The notes under the pieces were generated by a model. It saw only the letters and a program-made list of their open reading frames with translations. It was not told where the DNA came from and made no database searches. DNA of 64,000 nt, from contig JAUDYN010000005.1 of the NCBI GenBank assembly GCA_030407005.1, forward strand, positions 2,914,001-2,978,000, given 5' to 3'. Within the stretch, counting starts at the first letter, position 1; every line of letters begins with the position of its first letter. The position numbers and the translations under genes were made by a program. Shown piece by piece: positions 23,015 to 35,703 of the stretch. The DNA comes from Desarmillaria ectypa. Taxonomy: Eukaryota; Basidiomycota; Agaricomycetes; Agaricales; Physalacriaceae.

Positions 23015-24931
23015 AGGGAAAGGGTTCAGTAATTTTCTATCTTTGTAATGTATAATATTGTGTACTTCACTATAGGGAACTAAGCTATCAGTTAAAACAG
23101 GATGCCACTGGCATAGATTCCAAGCAGAAGGTTTCTTCCTATATGCATGTGATGAGAGCATCCGCCAAGAGGTGGGTCTGAGAAAGAAGAGGCCTATGCT
23201 GGATTATGCTTGGGCACTGTTACGACAGCCTGGAGGTCTTGGACTCTCATTTCGCCAACAGGTAGGAGCCTGGGAGAGATCGTACGATATATCGACAGTC
23301 GCTTTTGTGCTAGACCGATTCACCGATTAACGCGCCGTCGATGAAGCCTGCCGCAACTACACCTCAAGACACAAAAGATCAGAGGATCCGGGGGCATGAG
23401 GTGGCGGTCTCTTGAATAACTGCGACAACCTGTTGATCAACTGTTGCGGGCGACAACTAGGTCGAATGACAGAATGACTCATACTGTGGGCGGAGTCTTT
23501 TGCAAGGTCCTGCTGACATGATTCAGACGATAACTATTAATTGATATGAATTCGGTACCTTTACGTATAACCATCACTAAACTCTACCGAGGTCCAAATG
23601 ACTTCTAGCCCCCGGTTGATGTGGGCTTTATTGAAAAATGAATAAATTTTCATGAGAAAACTTTGGTGTGAGGGTGTAGCGGGCTTACACTTGGTCCGAA
23701 GTCCCTGGTTCAGGTTTGATTTTGATTTTGATGTCGGGGCTGATTGAGGTTATCACCATAGAAATCGATCACCCGACTGTCGGAAATGTCCAAAATTGGT
23801 TATAAGGTAGGACAATGCTGCAATGTCAGGGTTATCCGGTGTAATAAGGAACAAGTTCCGGCATATTTTGAGCCATATAGGCATCTTATCGGAAGTGATG
23901 GCCGTTATAAAGCATATATAATATAATTATCGGGGAGGCCAGCAGCATCGGACCTGGCATGCCGCATTATTAGCCACATAACTGCTTATCTGGTCATTAT
24001 TTGGACGTATTTCTTATCAGGTTTTTCAGGAGTTTCCGACACGCGATAGGAATAGTAATTTTAGAGTAAAAATTGGTACAATCGAGCAAGGTCGTATACG
24101 CGTCACGACATAATCATACAGCTACATACATATTGTATTCAAGTTTCATTATCGCCGAAACGTAACGCGTAACGCAGCCCTTATTTTCAAGGCGCTGCAA
24201 AACTGAAACTTCCGTCTCAGTAGTAATGTAAAGTTCCCCATTCTCAAAAATATACCTCGGTTTCAGCTCTACAAATCTTGGTAGTATCGCAGCCGGAACG
24301 GACAGTAAGTAATATCCTGTAATATCCTTGGCCCACTTTGTGAATTGTGTTATGCACTGACCGCGGTCTACTACGGGTTATCTGTAACTCCAAAATTACC
24401 TTGGCCACACCGAGTAGTCCGTACCGATGACCAATCATGTGGCGAGATGTTCTTCTCTTCAAGTTCGGGTGCCCGTGCATCACCGGCCGAGGGTTTCAAA
24501 GTCTTTTTGGTCCATCGTTTCCCGGCGCCCATCTTGAGGGTACTATGACAAATTGACTTGTTGAGTTCACCAGAATCATATGTTATTTTCTGGTTTTTGG
24601 AGACCGCCCGATGACAAAATTGTGACCTCGTCATACTGGCATAGGTACATTATGATTTTGCTTCGGCCCCCGTTTAGCATGCAGCAAGTTGATAACGCGT
24701 TTTCGAAGGTGAGTCATGCAAGTAGCCATAATCCGAAGAAGTGTTCTGATAAATCCTCTCACGCACGCACTCGTTCAGATGGAGTAGTGGCAATCATTGT
24801 GGGTAAAATTCTAAAGAGATTTTGGTATGGTGTACAGTGTTATTCTAGCTGGAGGACTTATTCTATTGAATTTTAACGGGAACGGCGTCGTATCGTGGAT
24901 ACTGACACATTGTCCACCAAGTCAAGTTCCT
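23015..24931. other. Intergenic between convergent P450s
   Basis: No gene recognised. A short run of three TTTGAT-type units lies near 23714-23731. Open frames at 24244-24634 have no motifs. Confidence 0.5.
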
Positions 24932-27080
24932 CTAATCCTGCTCAAATTGTGCGAAAACCTGGCGCGCGTCCGCAAACGCATTCTCGATCATGCGTTTGTG
25001 TTCTTCACTCCTCACTTGGATATCGCACTTGAATGGTTTCGGTATCGTATTGATGCTCTAGGAATTTTTGTCAAGGTGCAGGTAATCTTCCGGAAGATAG
25101 AACACGCACGATGTCATATTCATTGATATCCACAGGGATTGGCTTTTTGGTCCGGGGATCGATAGCATTGGTCAAGTTGAACGCCCAAATGAGATACATG
25201 CTCGTAATGGCCTGTTTTCACCCATGTGAGCATACAGAATGACATATCGCAACGTAAAATCAAACCTACCAGTGAGTTCTGTCCGAGATGCATGCCAACA
25301 CATATGCGCTTCAAAAAAAGTCAGACAACCTCGATGTACATAAAACAAGCATGCTCACCCTCCCGCCACCGAAGAAAATATCTTTACTCCGACCCGTGTC
25401 ATCCGCTCCAGGCTTTGTGCCAAACGGCGATGTCAAAAAACGCTCGGGGATGAATGACTCTGGTTGATCATAGCAGTCTGGATCGTGTAGCATGCCCCCT
25501 GAAATAAGATGAGAGCTTTAGTTCGTAATGGTAAGAGGGAAGTATGGTGTGCACATTGATTAATGAAGATCATAGAGTTCTTCGGAATCACGTAGCCGTC
25601 AATCTGAAGCGAGCAAACATCACTTTGCGAATATCAGGAAATGGAAATGGAAAAACGCACAATTTCGGGCTGGGTACTGTAATGTGGTGCTCCAAGGGCT
25701 GTAATAGGTCGGAGACGCAAGACCTGTGATACACGTAATGAGCACAAATGCATAAAACAAAGACGATGTGGGGGACTCACTTCTGTAATCACGGCCGATA
25801 CGTAGGGAAGATTGTCCATATCATCAATGTCAGGCAATCGATCTAGTCCCACGACCGAGTCTATCTCCGCGCGAGCCTTTGCCTGGACGTCTGGGTGCGC
25901 TACAAGCATAAGAATGAAGCTCTGCAGATATATAGACGTCGAATCGGATCCGCCCTCCATGAGAGCGGAACACAACCCTCTGCGAACTATAAATTTGTGG
26001 GAATGGAGCAAGCATACTCTCTAAACGTACCGTAGCAATCCACGGTCCACATCCTTATTCTCCAGTTCACCTTCCAAGAAACATCCATTACGCATACCGC
26101 TTTCGAGGCGCTTTGCACAAGCATCGACAAGCCCATCATATAGCTCATCCTGGGAGACCTTTACTTTGGCACAGATTTGCTTCCAATGTCCAGGGATGTA
26201 TTTCAAGAAGGGCACCATGTCGACAGGGGGATGAGCGCCAGGCTCGATAAGGTTAGTCCATTCGTGCTGCATCTGGAAGAAAGAGGTGACAAGAGGGCTG
26301 GTGCGGTGAGGTGATCGGGTACCAGCGAGGATTGAGGTGATCACCGAATTGGCGTAGCGCTGACCATGAGCAACAAAATCCTGACATTGGTCGTGAGACT
26401 TTTCCGCTTTTCCACTACTTTTTGATGGAATAGTTTACCTTAGGCTCGACAAGGTAGTCGTGCATCAACTGCGAAGCTTCGGCGCGCTGAATAGTTAAAT
26501 GATTTAAGCAGGCCTTCTTCGTAAGTATCGAATGCATGAGACGGCGTCCTCGTCGCCAATAGTCCGCTGTGAACTGGGGTTTAGCCTACCGACGAAAATG
26601 ATGAAAATAGAGGATTCCGCACAGTAACGGGCAAAGCCAAGGTTGTTCCCGCCGGTGACGACTTCCGAAAAATGCGACGGCGGACGATCTGAGGTGCTCG
26701 CACTCTTCTGATCAATGAGCTCACGAACGACGCGAGGGTTCGTCGCGACAATGACAGTTCCAGGACCAAATTTCAACTGTCGTGTATTCAGAACATGATC
26801 AAACAACTTCCGTATTGCTTACCGAGAAGATCCCTCCGAATTCCTTTGCCCAGGCGGTGAATCTGTCAGAAGATATTCGGGGGAGGGCTACAGGATATCT
26901 CTTCGCCACTTACTGTAGATGCAACTTATGCTTTGGTAGCTGGTGGAGGTTACCTACCAAGGGTAGTGTAGATGGCCCAGGAGGAAGGCCACTCTCCCTT
27001 CTCCCGATCCTAAGAAAGTAGAGGATCAAGGGGACGGCCAAGAGCGAAAAGGCAAGAGTATATGCTGAAAAGAGGACCAT
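24932..27080 (-). CDS. Cytochrome P450 monooxygenase (fourth cluster P450)
   Basis: The model has 12 exons and codes for 518 residues. Exons from the 5' end: 27080-26914, 26862-26823, 26776-26623, 26566-26439, 26380-26031, 25979-25781, 25723-25661, 25603-25555, 25498-25359, 25308-25270, 25211-25110, 25057-24932. A hydrophobic anchor precedes PPGPSTLPLVGN. The I-helix region is MEGGSDSTS, the K-helix EVLR, and the heme loop FGGGRRICVG. The C-terminus ends normally with PFKCDIQVRSEEHKRMIE. The start is the ATG before the membrane segment, since the upstream frame has only GTG. It is a different subfamily from the tandem pair, nearer the FxGGRR type of CYP64-like enzymes. It is convergent with tandem copy B and is likely a late oxidation enzyme of the cluster. 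Confidence 0.92.
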
Positions 27081-29289
27081 TGTCCAAGTGTGATAGATCA
27101 CGTCAAAAGGATAATTGTGCTAGCTTTAATACAGATGAGAACGGATACGGCAAAAACCCAAAACCTACTTAAATGTCATCATGCGGGAAGTATTGGCACA
27201 GATGATCGGGTCATGAATCTCGACTTCTAACGGCGCTATCGACAACGTTTCGGGATTCAATATTGGATCGGGTGCATATGAGCTCGGGTTGCAAGGGGGG
27301 TGACTATTTTAGGGTGGGAAAAATCATTGGAAATTCGAAAAGAAAAGATAAAGATCAAACGCATGGTGATAGACTTGCACCACCCACCTTCAGCAAGCAC
27401 GTGGCTTCACTGATCCTTCGCCGACCAAATAGACAACCAAACAAACAACCTGTATAGGGAATAAGGTTTAGCGAGTCTACCATGTTGAGCACAGAAAACG
27501 CCTCAGGTTTTTCCAAATGCGGGAACGCCAATGAGCTTTTTTTTGTTTTTTTTGTTTTTTTGCCTGCAGGCCAAATCCTAAGTTAAAATTTTGGCTGCTG
27601 CCGTTTCACTAGGACATCCGACGGTTACGCACTCCATACACCCGCTCAGCACCGCTGGCCATTCGTGCCAGCTGTGTTCGATTTGGAGCACTGATACGTG
27701 CCTTGAACCGAAGCAAATTTCACTGGAGTATGGGGCACACGATCCAGGGAAAACTTGACGCGATGTGTCGGACGAATAAAAAGACTCCCTGTTGATGGTA
27801 GCACTGGGCTTCCGAGGTCTGGAGTCCAGACTCTTCAATTAGTACCACATCATTGTTGACCTTCACGTCATACAATCGCAACACGTCTGGGCATTGTCAT
27901 GAACGGGGTAAGTAGCTATCGCCACCGGGCATGAGCGACCCACGTTCTCTCGCTGACCCAACGATTCAACTCGCACCCGCTTATACATCCATTTTTACAT
28001 CTCCTGGCTTGGCACCGAAGTATATCCTGAAGAAGCCAACGCCTCAAGGGTATAATCACCCTTTTATCCGGTACAAATGCTTTTGGAAAAGGAAACTCTG
28101 ACCTTCTCCGTTCATTTGGTTGTCGGTGAGATAACGTTTTAACCGTGGTTAATGATGCAACAGGCCGCATATTTGATTCTGACATCTTCGGGAAAAAAAA
28201 TTCAATCCATTGTTCAGATTTCAGATGTTTTTTCTGACTGGTTTGCGGACAAGCACCTTGGACGGTATGGAGCAAGTTGTAGGTCGTTGTCAAAGAGTTA
28301 CGTATCCCTTTACAGATATCCTGTTGCTGGAATCTGTAGCCCGTCAACCTCGCTCCGATGTACGAATTGTAAACAGAAGTGTGTGCATCGTTCAATCCAT
28401 CACAGCAATACTAGCTAAGAACCAGATGTTCTCCGGCCTTTCCGCTGTTCTTCATTTCGGTGTGACAGAGAGTATACGCCCATGTGCAGAGATAGCTTTA
28501 CTGCCCCGGGTTGCTTACCGCAGATACTGTGCAGGATAGGACTCTACGATGTTGGATTACTGAGATGATGAGTCACTGAGGATAAAATACACTCCGATCC
28601 ACTGAGCAATTCTTCCATCCACAGCGACCGTTCAAGCAAGATGACCGAAACTTCAGACTCGCCGGATGAACCCTACCTCAGTATTCCTGTTGTCCTGCGC
28701 AGGGAGAGAAAATCGTAGATTACTCATGTCCGAAATTCTGCAAATGCCTTAACTTTCTCATTATTTAACATAACGAGCATTATAAAGTATTTATCGTTGA
28801 TGAAGAACTACAAGATTTTATCAGGAGTAATGTATAGAGACGTGTGTTCTTTCCATGTATTTTTTATTCTCTTAACCTTTACTTTTCACGTTCGCTAACC
28901 AGGATTATTAGGTCGATAAAAATGTCACCTGCCGCCTAATCGGACGAAAGTCCGGAATATATGCCCTAATAAGGCTTTTGCACTTTTTCCGACAATTATT
29001 CTCCTCGACTAGGCTCTCAGACTCCAAGTGGAACGTTCATAAAGCATCGAGGTAATATCACTGTTGTTTTAACAGGACAAGAGGATGGCAGCTTGTCTCC
29101 CTTGTACGGTCGAGGGGGGGACCATTCAAGGTGGCATCCTCCTTGAGAGACTTGACGGCATATGTAAAGTGAAGACAACAGTAACCGTTCTTGCTTTCTC
29201 CTGCGTGCTGCCTTTCTATATTCATATTCTTCCCATAGACTGAAGGGCAGCTGGATGTTATGGGATCTTCAAGTGGTATACGATCACTC
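27081..29289. other. Intergenic, no recognisable gene
   Basis: About 2.2 kb past the last intact cluster P450. It contains a T-rich tract with interspersed G near 27537-27561. Open frames at 27916-28539 on both strands have no motifs. This may mark the cluster edge. Confidence 0.5.
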
Positions 29290-29752
29290 ATTCCGGTCGA
29301 CAATAGCACAACGTTATGGAAGCGCGATTCATCAGACGGCCTGATATGCTCGAGATTACGTCGCCCAAGGCTTCTCCTACCCGACAAGGTCGAAAAAGTT
29401 CCGGTGTATACTTGACTTCAGGGTTGATAAACTCTCCATAAACGTCAACTCGTCTGCCGATATCAAGGTGTGAAGCATTGTAGCTATCACTATAAAGACA
29501 CTCGCGTCTCCAAGATGCTTTCCTGGGCAGATACCACCGTCCAAATTCGTGCTGGATAAAAGCTGAAACAGATAAACCTACCTTTTACCAAACCCGATTT
29601 GACCAAGCGGGAGTGGTTCTCCATAACTTCCCTTTGTGATCGGAGCATAACGACCTGGGTCAAAGGTTTCATGATCTTTATAGAACATTTCGTCGTGGCA
29701 CATACTATAAGCATTGGCCACGACGACAGAAACCTTGAGATCACGGCTTCAA
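29290..29752 (-). pseudogene. P450 C-terminal relic
   Basis: On the minus strand the translation gives VSVVVANAYSMCHDEMFYKD, then GEPLPLGQIGFGKR, an intron-like gap, GGICPGKHLGDASVFIVIA and, in another frame, GEFINPEVKYTPELFR. These match the end of a basidiomycete P450 from the region before the heme loop to near the C-terminus. The heme Cys survives. There is a one-base frameshift after MLHT and no upstream two-thirds of the gene. I infer a truncated dead copy, perhaps once part of the same cluster. Confidence 0.65.
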
Positions 29753-29844
29753 GTGGAGTTATTATATAGTGCTGGAATGAATTACTGTAACGGAATACCC
29801 GGTTATGTTAGAATGAGCGGTAATTCTCCAGCACTCACCCAGGG

Positions 29845-29868
29845 AACCCTCGCAAACAGGCGAGGGTT
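29845..29868. repeat. Perfect 9-bp inverted repeat
   Basis: AACCCTCGC and GCGAGGGTT flank a 6-base spacer. No U tract follows on either side and no gene ends here, so its role is unknown. Confidence 0.4.
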
Positions 29869-30489
29869 GTCCTCGTTCAGTTAACTACTTATCTACACAC
29901 CGTGTACAACACAGAAAGTCCTTGCCTGACAACCGATGATCCCGACATCAGCTGCGCTGTGATGCGCGACACTTGACACTCCAACAGGTTAGTCACTCCT
30001 TCCTATTTCGTATACCTTTTTCCGAGCCATTTACTTATACTCCTTTTACTACACCAACGGCTCTCCGTCCAACTCGTACCGATTACGCCACTACTTGTAC
30101 TCCATCTAGTAAGAGTAGCAATTACCAGTCCGATCAGAACTCTTCAGGTCCACATCCGGACCGAGCCATCCCGGAAGTCCGAAGCTCGTAGCTCATAAGT
30201 TCAGTACACACAGTGGATGGGATCAGTGTGAGTGAGCATCTCTGCCATCAATCCATGCCACTTGGACGGAGACTTCATGAGTTGATCATCATCAATCGGA
30301 AATGGCGCCAAAACTTCAAAAGGATTGAAGATTCATAAGCCTTAGATGATAGCTACTTGGAAAAGTCTCCGGAGAGATCTAAGATAACAATTTCAATACA
30401 TGGAACCGTCTACTATTAGAAAAATTCCATGGTGCGGTGAATATGGTAGGAACTAAAACGTTCAGCTTTCATACCGTATCAATCCGAGA

Positions 30490-31438
30490 TTAAAACAGGG
30501 CAACACCAAGGACAGCGCTGAGCACAAGCGTAAACCACATCTCGACGTTGCCTAGATCCAGCGAAAGAGCGCCATTGCTGTCGGTGGTTGAGGCGGCATT
30601 CTTGGCGGAGATAGAGCCCGATGCAATGGTGGACGATGCTTTGCCAGATGCGGTGGTCGACGACGCATGAGCTGATGTCGAAGTAGCTCCGGCGGTCGTA
30701 CTTCCAATAGGCGCGGTGGATTGGCCGTCGATTTCTGCCTGGACGGATGCGTTGAATGAACCGGTCATACCTTGGATCCTATTTTACACATTTCCCGTCA
30801 GTGGAAGCAGAAATATGCATAACAATAAAAACCTACGTGAATTTGGCTGAAAATCCAAGGGCAGGATATCTTGCGTCACTGGCATCCTTGAGACTATTGG
30901 ATTCAATACGGATGAAGCTGGTATTACGCGAAGTTCATTGAAAACCGGAACGGAAGTTGCATGGTGGAAAGAAGACATACTATTGATCGCTGTTACCGCC
31001 AACGCTCGCATCCGGCGTGAATTCAATTGTAGATGTCGTCGAAACGTCGACATTCTCAGCAATGACTTGAAGAATGGTCTGCAAGAATAGAGTCAGCCAT
31101 GCGGAAGTAATTTAGAGCGCTGCGGAACGTCGATCATGTACAAATATGGTGAGGATACGAGCAGCACTGGATCTTCACCTGGGATATCGCGTTTCCTACA
31201 GCTACGGAGAATTTCGACGCGCCGAATTCACTGAGGGAAGGCGAATCGGTAGTGTCTTGCCATGCAATACTGGCAGATTGACCAGCGGTTATTACGGTGG
31301 AGGCCACAGGATTCGTGATCTAGGACAGACACGAACTAATTATCAGCTAGTAAAATTCGAAAATCGTGCAGAACATACGTAGATATCAGCCAAGGCAGAT
31401 GAGGCGAGACCGAAGAGGACGAAAGACAAGGAGAACAT
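30490..31438 (-). CDS. Kre9/KNH-like Ser/Thr-rich GPI-anchored protein, one frameshift
   Basis: Exons on the minus strand are 31438-31379, 31319-31179, 31078-30981, 30918-30837 and 30778-30490. The protein has a signal peptide (MFSLSFVLFGLASSALA), then ITNPVASTVITAGQSA and a W-Q-D core typical of the fungal Ser-Thr-rich GPI-anchored family (PF10342). A Ser/Thr/Ala-rich stalk follows, with a hydrophobic C-terminus suited to GPI attachment. It would sit on the cell wall or membrane. In exon 4 a run of three C (30899-30901) puts the frame out by one: FIRIES is in one frame and NSLKDASDARYP in the next. Removing one base would restore about 222 residues. Either a sequencing error or recent inactivation explains this. 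Confidence 0.75.
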
Positions 31439-32382
31439 CTTCGCAAATGAAGTTGAAAAAAGGGGAGTTGAGTGGTATAAACGAATGGAAGATCCAAGAG
31501 AATGTGAGGGTGGTATCTAAGGATAATATTCAGACTAGGCGACCTTGTCTGCGAGAAACAGTGGTTGGAATATGAAAAAGATGGAGAAATCGAGGGTCGT
31601 CTTCGTGATGGCGTTTCGGTTCCAAGCTCCGCTCAAAAACCTTTCGTGCAGCGTGCTTAGTGCCTTTCCACGCGACTGATTCTCCCTTGCCTGACCCTGA
31701 TATTGCGGTACCAACTTTTTATATGAAGAATCAGAAACTGTCCATTCAACAAAATGCTCTACCCTGGAGAGCGCCCTGCAGTGATCCCCTGTTTGCGATT
31801 TCTTCTCATTGTGGCCTTAACGTTGAAATCGGTAATGTCAGTGTCAATTGTTGATAGCCGGCGTCCGGTAATTAATGATGTGTAATATGTTCATTAGTCT
31901 GAACTGGTGCCAGGTACGGTAAAGTAATGGCAAGACCTTGAAGCTCGGCTTGACTGTTTACACGTATCTCATATCTCGCCGGACAAGCACCAAGGCTCTC
32001 CTAGTAGTAGATAATTGTTGGTTGGAAGCGTGAAAACTTGGCCGTCGCGTGACTGAGAAAGCTGGGAACATATGTTGCAGAATAGTGCGGAATCCGGGCT
32101 AACATTATCCGGTGTATTTCCCCGGATTTGAGGTGGATGTTCGTGAGCTACACTCACAAGTAGCATAATAAAACAATATAGCAATTGTTGTCTGCAGATA
32201 TCTTCATCTCCCTTCAGTATTAGAACTTTTATCTGCTCATTATCAGCACGCGTCTTATCGGCGGCATTTGACATCGGAGAACGGCCGGATATACCCTACA
32301 CAGCGGAGTCATTTGTATGTGTTGAGCGCTTTTCATTTACACACTTTACGATAAAAGTTTGATACAACCTTGAACTACTGTA
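31439..32382. other. Intergenic between divergent genes
   Basis: Holds promoters for the GPI-anchored protein (minus) and the zinc cluster factor (plus). A minus-strand frame at 31969-32274 (101 residues) has an unremarkable sequence and is not called. Confidence 0.5.
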
Positions 32383-35300
32383 ATGACAAGGGCGTCGTCG
32401 TCGAAGAGGTCGTCTGGGACGGGAACATCACGTGGTCGAGGAACTTATGCTTCTCATGCTTGCAATGTATGCAGAGCCAAGTACGTGCCATTATCGTCCT
32501 GGGAATTAACCCTAACGTCGTGTCCTAGGAGGGTTAAGTGTGACGAGGTGAAGCCTGTCTGCGGCTTCTGTCAAGCCTCCGGACGTAACGATGAGGTCTG
32601 TGTGCCACTTAGCAATTATTCTAATGTCTACTAACTGACTGCGCAGTGTTCATGGACAGGTGAAAGTGCAAGAAGACCGAGGACAGAGGCCCACTACGAA
32701 GCGCTGAGAAAACGGGCAGATGCACTCAAAGCCTATGCAGATCTGCTTGAGTCGTTGCTGGAGAAATGCCGCAGAGAACATGGAGGAGTGTCGGAAGAGA
32801 GCATGTCGTATCTCCAGTTCCGACCACCGGACGCTGGAACCGCCATTCTGGACAATGAAGTGCCATCGCCGCATGACGATGGTGCCGATGCTAATCAGGT
32901 CGAGGGAGAGGACATAACACGGGAGATATGTGTGCCTACCCGGAATCTAAAGGTGAATCTACCTGCGTTTTTACTAGGTGTCTGCTAACCGTATATACAG
33001 TTGGAAGACAGTCAACTTGTTTTCTATGGTATTGCAGCACCATTCCGTCTTGACCAGACTCCTGCGAAGTCTAGGGTAACCTCCAGACTCCCCGACGTTG
33101 ATGATCCTAAAAAGAGCCATGTTCTTCAAATAACGGATGGCGATGGAAGTTATTATGACCCGGATTTCGATTGGTCTCGCCATCTCCCATCCATCGTACC
33201 TCTGGACAGGAAGGAACACGATAGGTGGGCTACCCCTGCATCACTCTTTTAGGGTATTAATGTCCACTCAGAGTTCTCGATCTTCTCTTCAAATTCTTTA
33301 CACCGTGGTGTTTTCGCATTGTTCCAGCACTGTTTCTTCGAGACATGCACAGGTCTCTAAGCGTACCTCCGCACCAGATACCTCCGAGGACCGTCCATTA
33401 TTCTCCTATGCTTCATAATGCTCTTGTGGCTTTGGCGACAGCCTTCTCGGATGATCCTCGGGTACGTGACTTCAAGTCACGTAAGTACTTTGCCGACGAG
33501 GCCAAGCGCCGGTGGGAGGAAGAATGTCGAAAGCCGAACATCAGCGTTGTACAAGCGCTTTCAATACTATCGAGCTTCCATTCGACCAACGGTGACCAAA
33601 CTATCGGCTATATGTACTTCGGTAAGTAAACCGATTTCTGTTCGAACCCTTCTCATTCAGGGATATCAGGTCTCAGCGCGCGTATCGGTCAAGCACGTAC
33701 GTACAAAGTTACCGACACGGAAAATATTTTACTCATCGTGATTATCATAGTGGGCCTCAGCTTTGATAGTTCGCAATGGGTCAAGGCTGGACTTATATCC
33801 AACGACGATATGATGGATCGAAACTGGGCCTACTGGACTACATTCAGCGAAGTCAGCTATTTCATTGAGTGCCAACTTCTGTTTTATAATCTTTGACCTA
33901 GGACGTCTGTTGGTCGGTTTACGTCGGACGGGACTTTTGCGTCCCTCAACCAATAGAACGATATGTCCCTGTTTCCTTCGTCGACAGCGAATTCGATGAG
34001 ACCCCATGGCATTACCCCCCTGCTAATATCCCACCTCAGCCAAACTTCCTATCGAGAACCCTCGCAGCGACTTGCGAGCTGATGATGATAGCGAGACAAG
34101 CTATGGACGTTATGTATGTGTGTCTCGTATTCTTGTCTTGAACTAGGGCAATTAACAGCGCAACAGAAACGGTTTGAATCTTGTTGGCACTCGACAGGAG
34201 ATAAGCGACGAGATTATCAGCAAAATTGAGTGGGTTTTTACTATTGATCTCCCCTTTTCTGACTTACATGTACTCCTAGTTTGCAACTCCATGAGTGGAA
34301 AAGTCGACTCTCGCCAGAAGTGGACATAACTATTAGCAACAAGTCGACTGCTACCCCCCATCGTCTAATGCTTCACCTAGCCTTTTGGTGGGTATTCATC
34401 CTCTTACACCGCCCATTCTTTCATCGTCGAAAACGTGGGTCGGATGGAGACATCGATCACGTCAAGGTCTGTCGCTCTGACACCTTAATGGATCCTCTTC
34501 CTGACATGGGTCCACCATAGATGTGCAAGCGGGCGTCAGAGAACATCATGGAACTTCTTCTTGTCTGGCGATCACTCTATACACTACGATATGTCCCAAT
34601 GACGCTCGTACAAGTGCTCTTTTCTGCTGGAACCGTGTACCTGCTCCTCGCTGGGAAGGCCGCCTCAGGTCTTCGTGTCGCCAAGAAGGACCTTGAACGA
34701 TTTGTCTCCCAAGCTGATCTGTGCGTTGATTATCTGAACGAGATCGGAAAGTCGTGGAGCTCCGCCACAAGAATCGGTGGAATCTTATCAAATCTTTCGC
34801 ATAGACAGCTAGATCCGCTGTTGGAGAAGAGGTCCGCGAAGCGTGCCTCAAAGCAAGCAAAACAGGAGGAGACCAAGATCGAAATCGAAGTGGACATCAG
34901 GACGCCTCCTACGACACAGTCTGAAGTGAGCTCGTCTGAATCTGGGTCTCATCAAAATGACGTCTCGCCGATGTTAACCGAGGCATCTCATCCTCAGTCC
35001 CAGTGGTTCCCAACTCAGCACTACCACACATCAAACAATCACAACAGCAACAGTTATGGATCTCTTGCTGTTTCGGGGATGTTGGGTGGCGAGCCGTTTG
35101 GTATCGAACCCTTCGTGCCAGATTATAATATGGGCTCGTATAATGAATACGACAATGTGTCCAACGACAATAGCAGCGTTTCCAATGCTTTTGGAAACCA
35201 GGATTTTATGGTCGCTTCTCCGGAGTTTTTTGGGACGTATGATGCCGGTACACAACGTCTATGGGATATCCTTCACCTACACCATTCTGGTACGATGTGA
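32383..35300 (+). CDS. Zn2Cys6 fungal transcription factor
   Basis: The model has 11 exons (32383-32480, 32529-32595, 32647-32952, 33001-33224, 33272-33621, 33661-33696, 33751-33851, 33902-34113, 34167-34229, 34280-34466, 34521-35300) and codes for 807 residues. The N-terminal zinc cluster reads CNVCRAKRVKCDEVKPVC then GFCQASGRNDEC, giving spacing C-x2-C-x6-C-x6-C-x2-C-x8-C. A leucine-rich helix follows (EALRKRADALKAYADLLESL). The middle matches the fungal-specific factor domain, with VLDLLFKFFTPWCFRIVPAL, FLRDMHRS, the SSFHSTNGDQTIGYMY region and ARQAMDV. The C-terminus is Ser/Asn-rich, as in activation regions. It is nuclear and binds DNA, and its target genes are unknown. Hexokinase and polygalacturonase neighbours hint at carbon or pectin control. 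The terpenoid cluster 5 kb upstream is another candidate. Confidence 0.92.
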
Positions 35301-35703
35301 TTCCAATGGGTAGTGTGGTTTGTCATTTATTGTATGCCAGAGACCTTAATCTACTACACATATGTTATTACGCTTCCACTAGGACATGCACTTGTAGTTT
35401 TCTCAGCCTATGACGCTTCTAGTGAATATGTTATATTTTGTACTAGTATTGTAAATTTGGAGGGAATCTAGTGATGCCATCGATTGAACGTCAGTACTAG
35501 TTTATATGCATCTTTGTTCAAATCGCGAAAACGCTACAAGTTCGCTAGCCGAATTGAGGTGGGGAGCAGCGCGGCCAGGGTCATCAAATTTGAATGAAGT
35601 AAGTCACGCATCACGTCACTCGACACGAGACTCTATCCGGATGCTGTTGCCAAGCCTTCATTCCACCTCCTACTACCACCATCTTCTCTTGATATCTTCC
35701 ACC
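35301..35703. other. Intergenic, TF 3'UTR and hexokinase promoter
   Basis: About 400 bases without coding potential. The last 60 bases are pyrimidine-rich, as is common just before fungal start codons. Confidence 0.5.

Noticed and set aside
27537..27561. T-rich tract with interspersed G
   Set aside because: Low-complexity sequence, not adjacent to a gene end that would make it a terminator.
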